Positions 6,024 to 6,732 of a stretch of DNA of 6,732 bases are shown here, in pieces (position 1 is the first letter of the stretch; the number at the start of each line of letters is the position of its first letter). Position numbers and translations under genes: made by a program. The notes beneath the pieces are model-generated. The model was not told the DNA's origin and did not search any database. It worked only from the letters and a program-made list of their open reading frames with translations. Source of the stretch: Ardenticatenales bacterium (lineage in GTDB: Bacteria; Chloroflexota; Anaerolineae; Promineifilales; UBA4811); the NCBI GenBank assembly GCA_030667645.1, contig DAOUVM010000143.1:1-6732 (forward strand), read 5' to 3'.

Positions 6024-6732
<709 letters not shown>

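Overview
The window is ordinary bacterial chromosome with dense coding and moderately high GC. The PBP C-terminal domain and the GroEL tail look most like Chloroflexota (Anaerolineae-type) proteins. That placement rests on memory of family resemblance and is an inference. No mobile element, CRISPR array, rRNA or tRNA gene is visible.

Layout, left to right. (1) 1-2729, minus strand: a bifunctional class A penicillin-binding protein (glycosyltransferase plus transpeptidase). Its frame stays open for 909 codons and runs off the left edge, so the C-terminus is missing. (2) 2730-3163: a 434-nt divergent intergenic region. It holds a possible promoter for each side, a tandem 8-bp repeat and a perfect 8-bp stem-loop in the probable nitroreductase leader. 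(3) 3164-5171, plus strand: a small nitroreductase, then a flavin reductase-like FMN protein, then a class I SAM-dependent methyltransferase. The last two overlap by four bases (ATGA) and are very probably translationally coupled; the nitroreductase lies 218 nt upstream. (4) 5177-5842, minus strand: an HD-domain phosphohydrolase, convergent with the methyltransferase and only five bases from it. (5) 5877-5912: a strong minus-strand intrinsic terminator. (6) 6024-6732, minus strand: the C-terminal 235 residues of the chaperonin GroEL, whose N-terminus lies beyond the right edge.

The PBP builds peptidoglycan outside the membrane and GroEL folds proteins in the cytoplasm; both are housekeeping genes. 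The nitroreductase / flavin reductase / methyltransferase group looks like a small redox and methyl-transfer cassette with unknown substrates. I see no convincing new multi-gene system. The observations most worth checking are the structured leader of the nitroreductase, the coupled flavin reductase-methyltransferase pair, the PBP accessory domain, and the HD-gene start, which a naive longest-frame call would place inside the groEL terminator.
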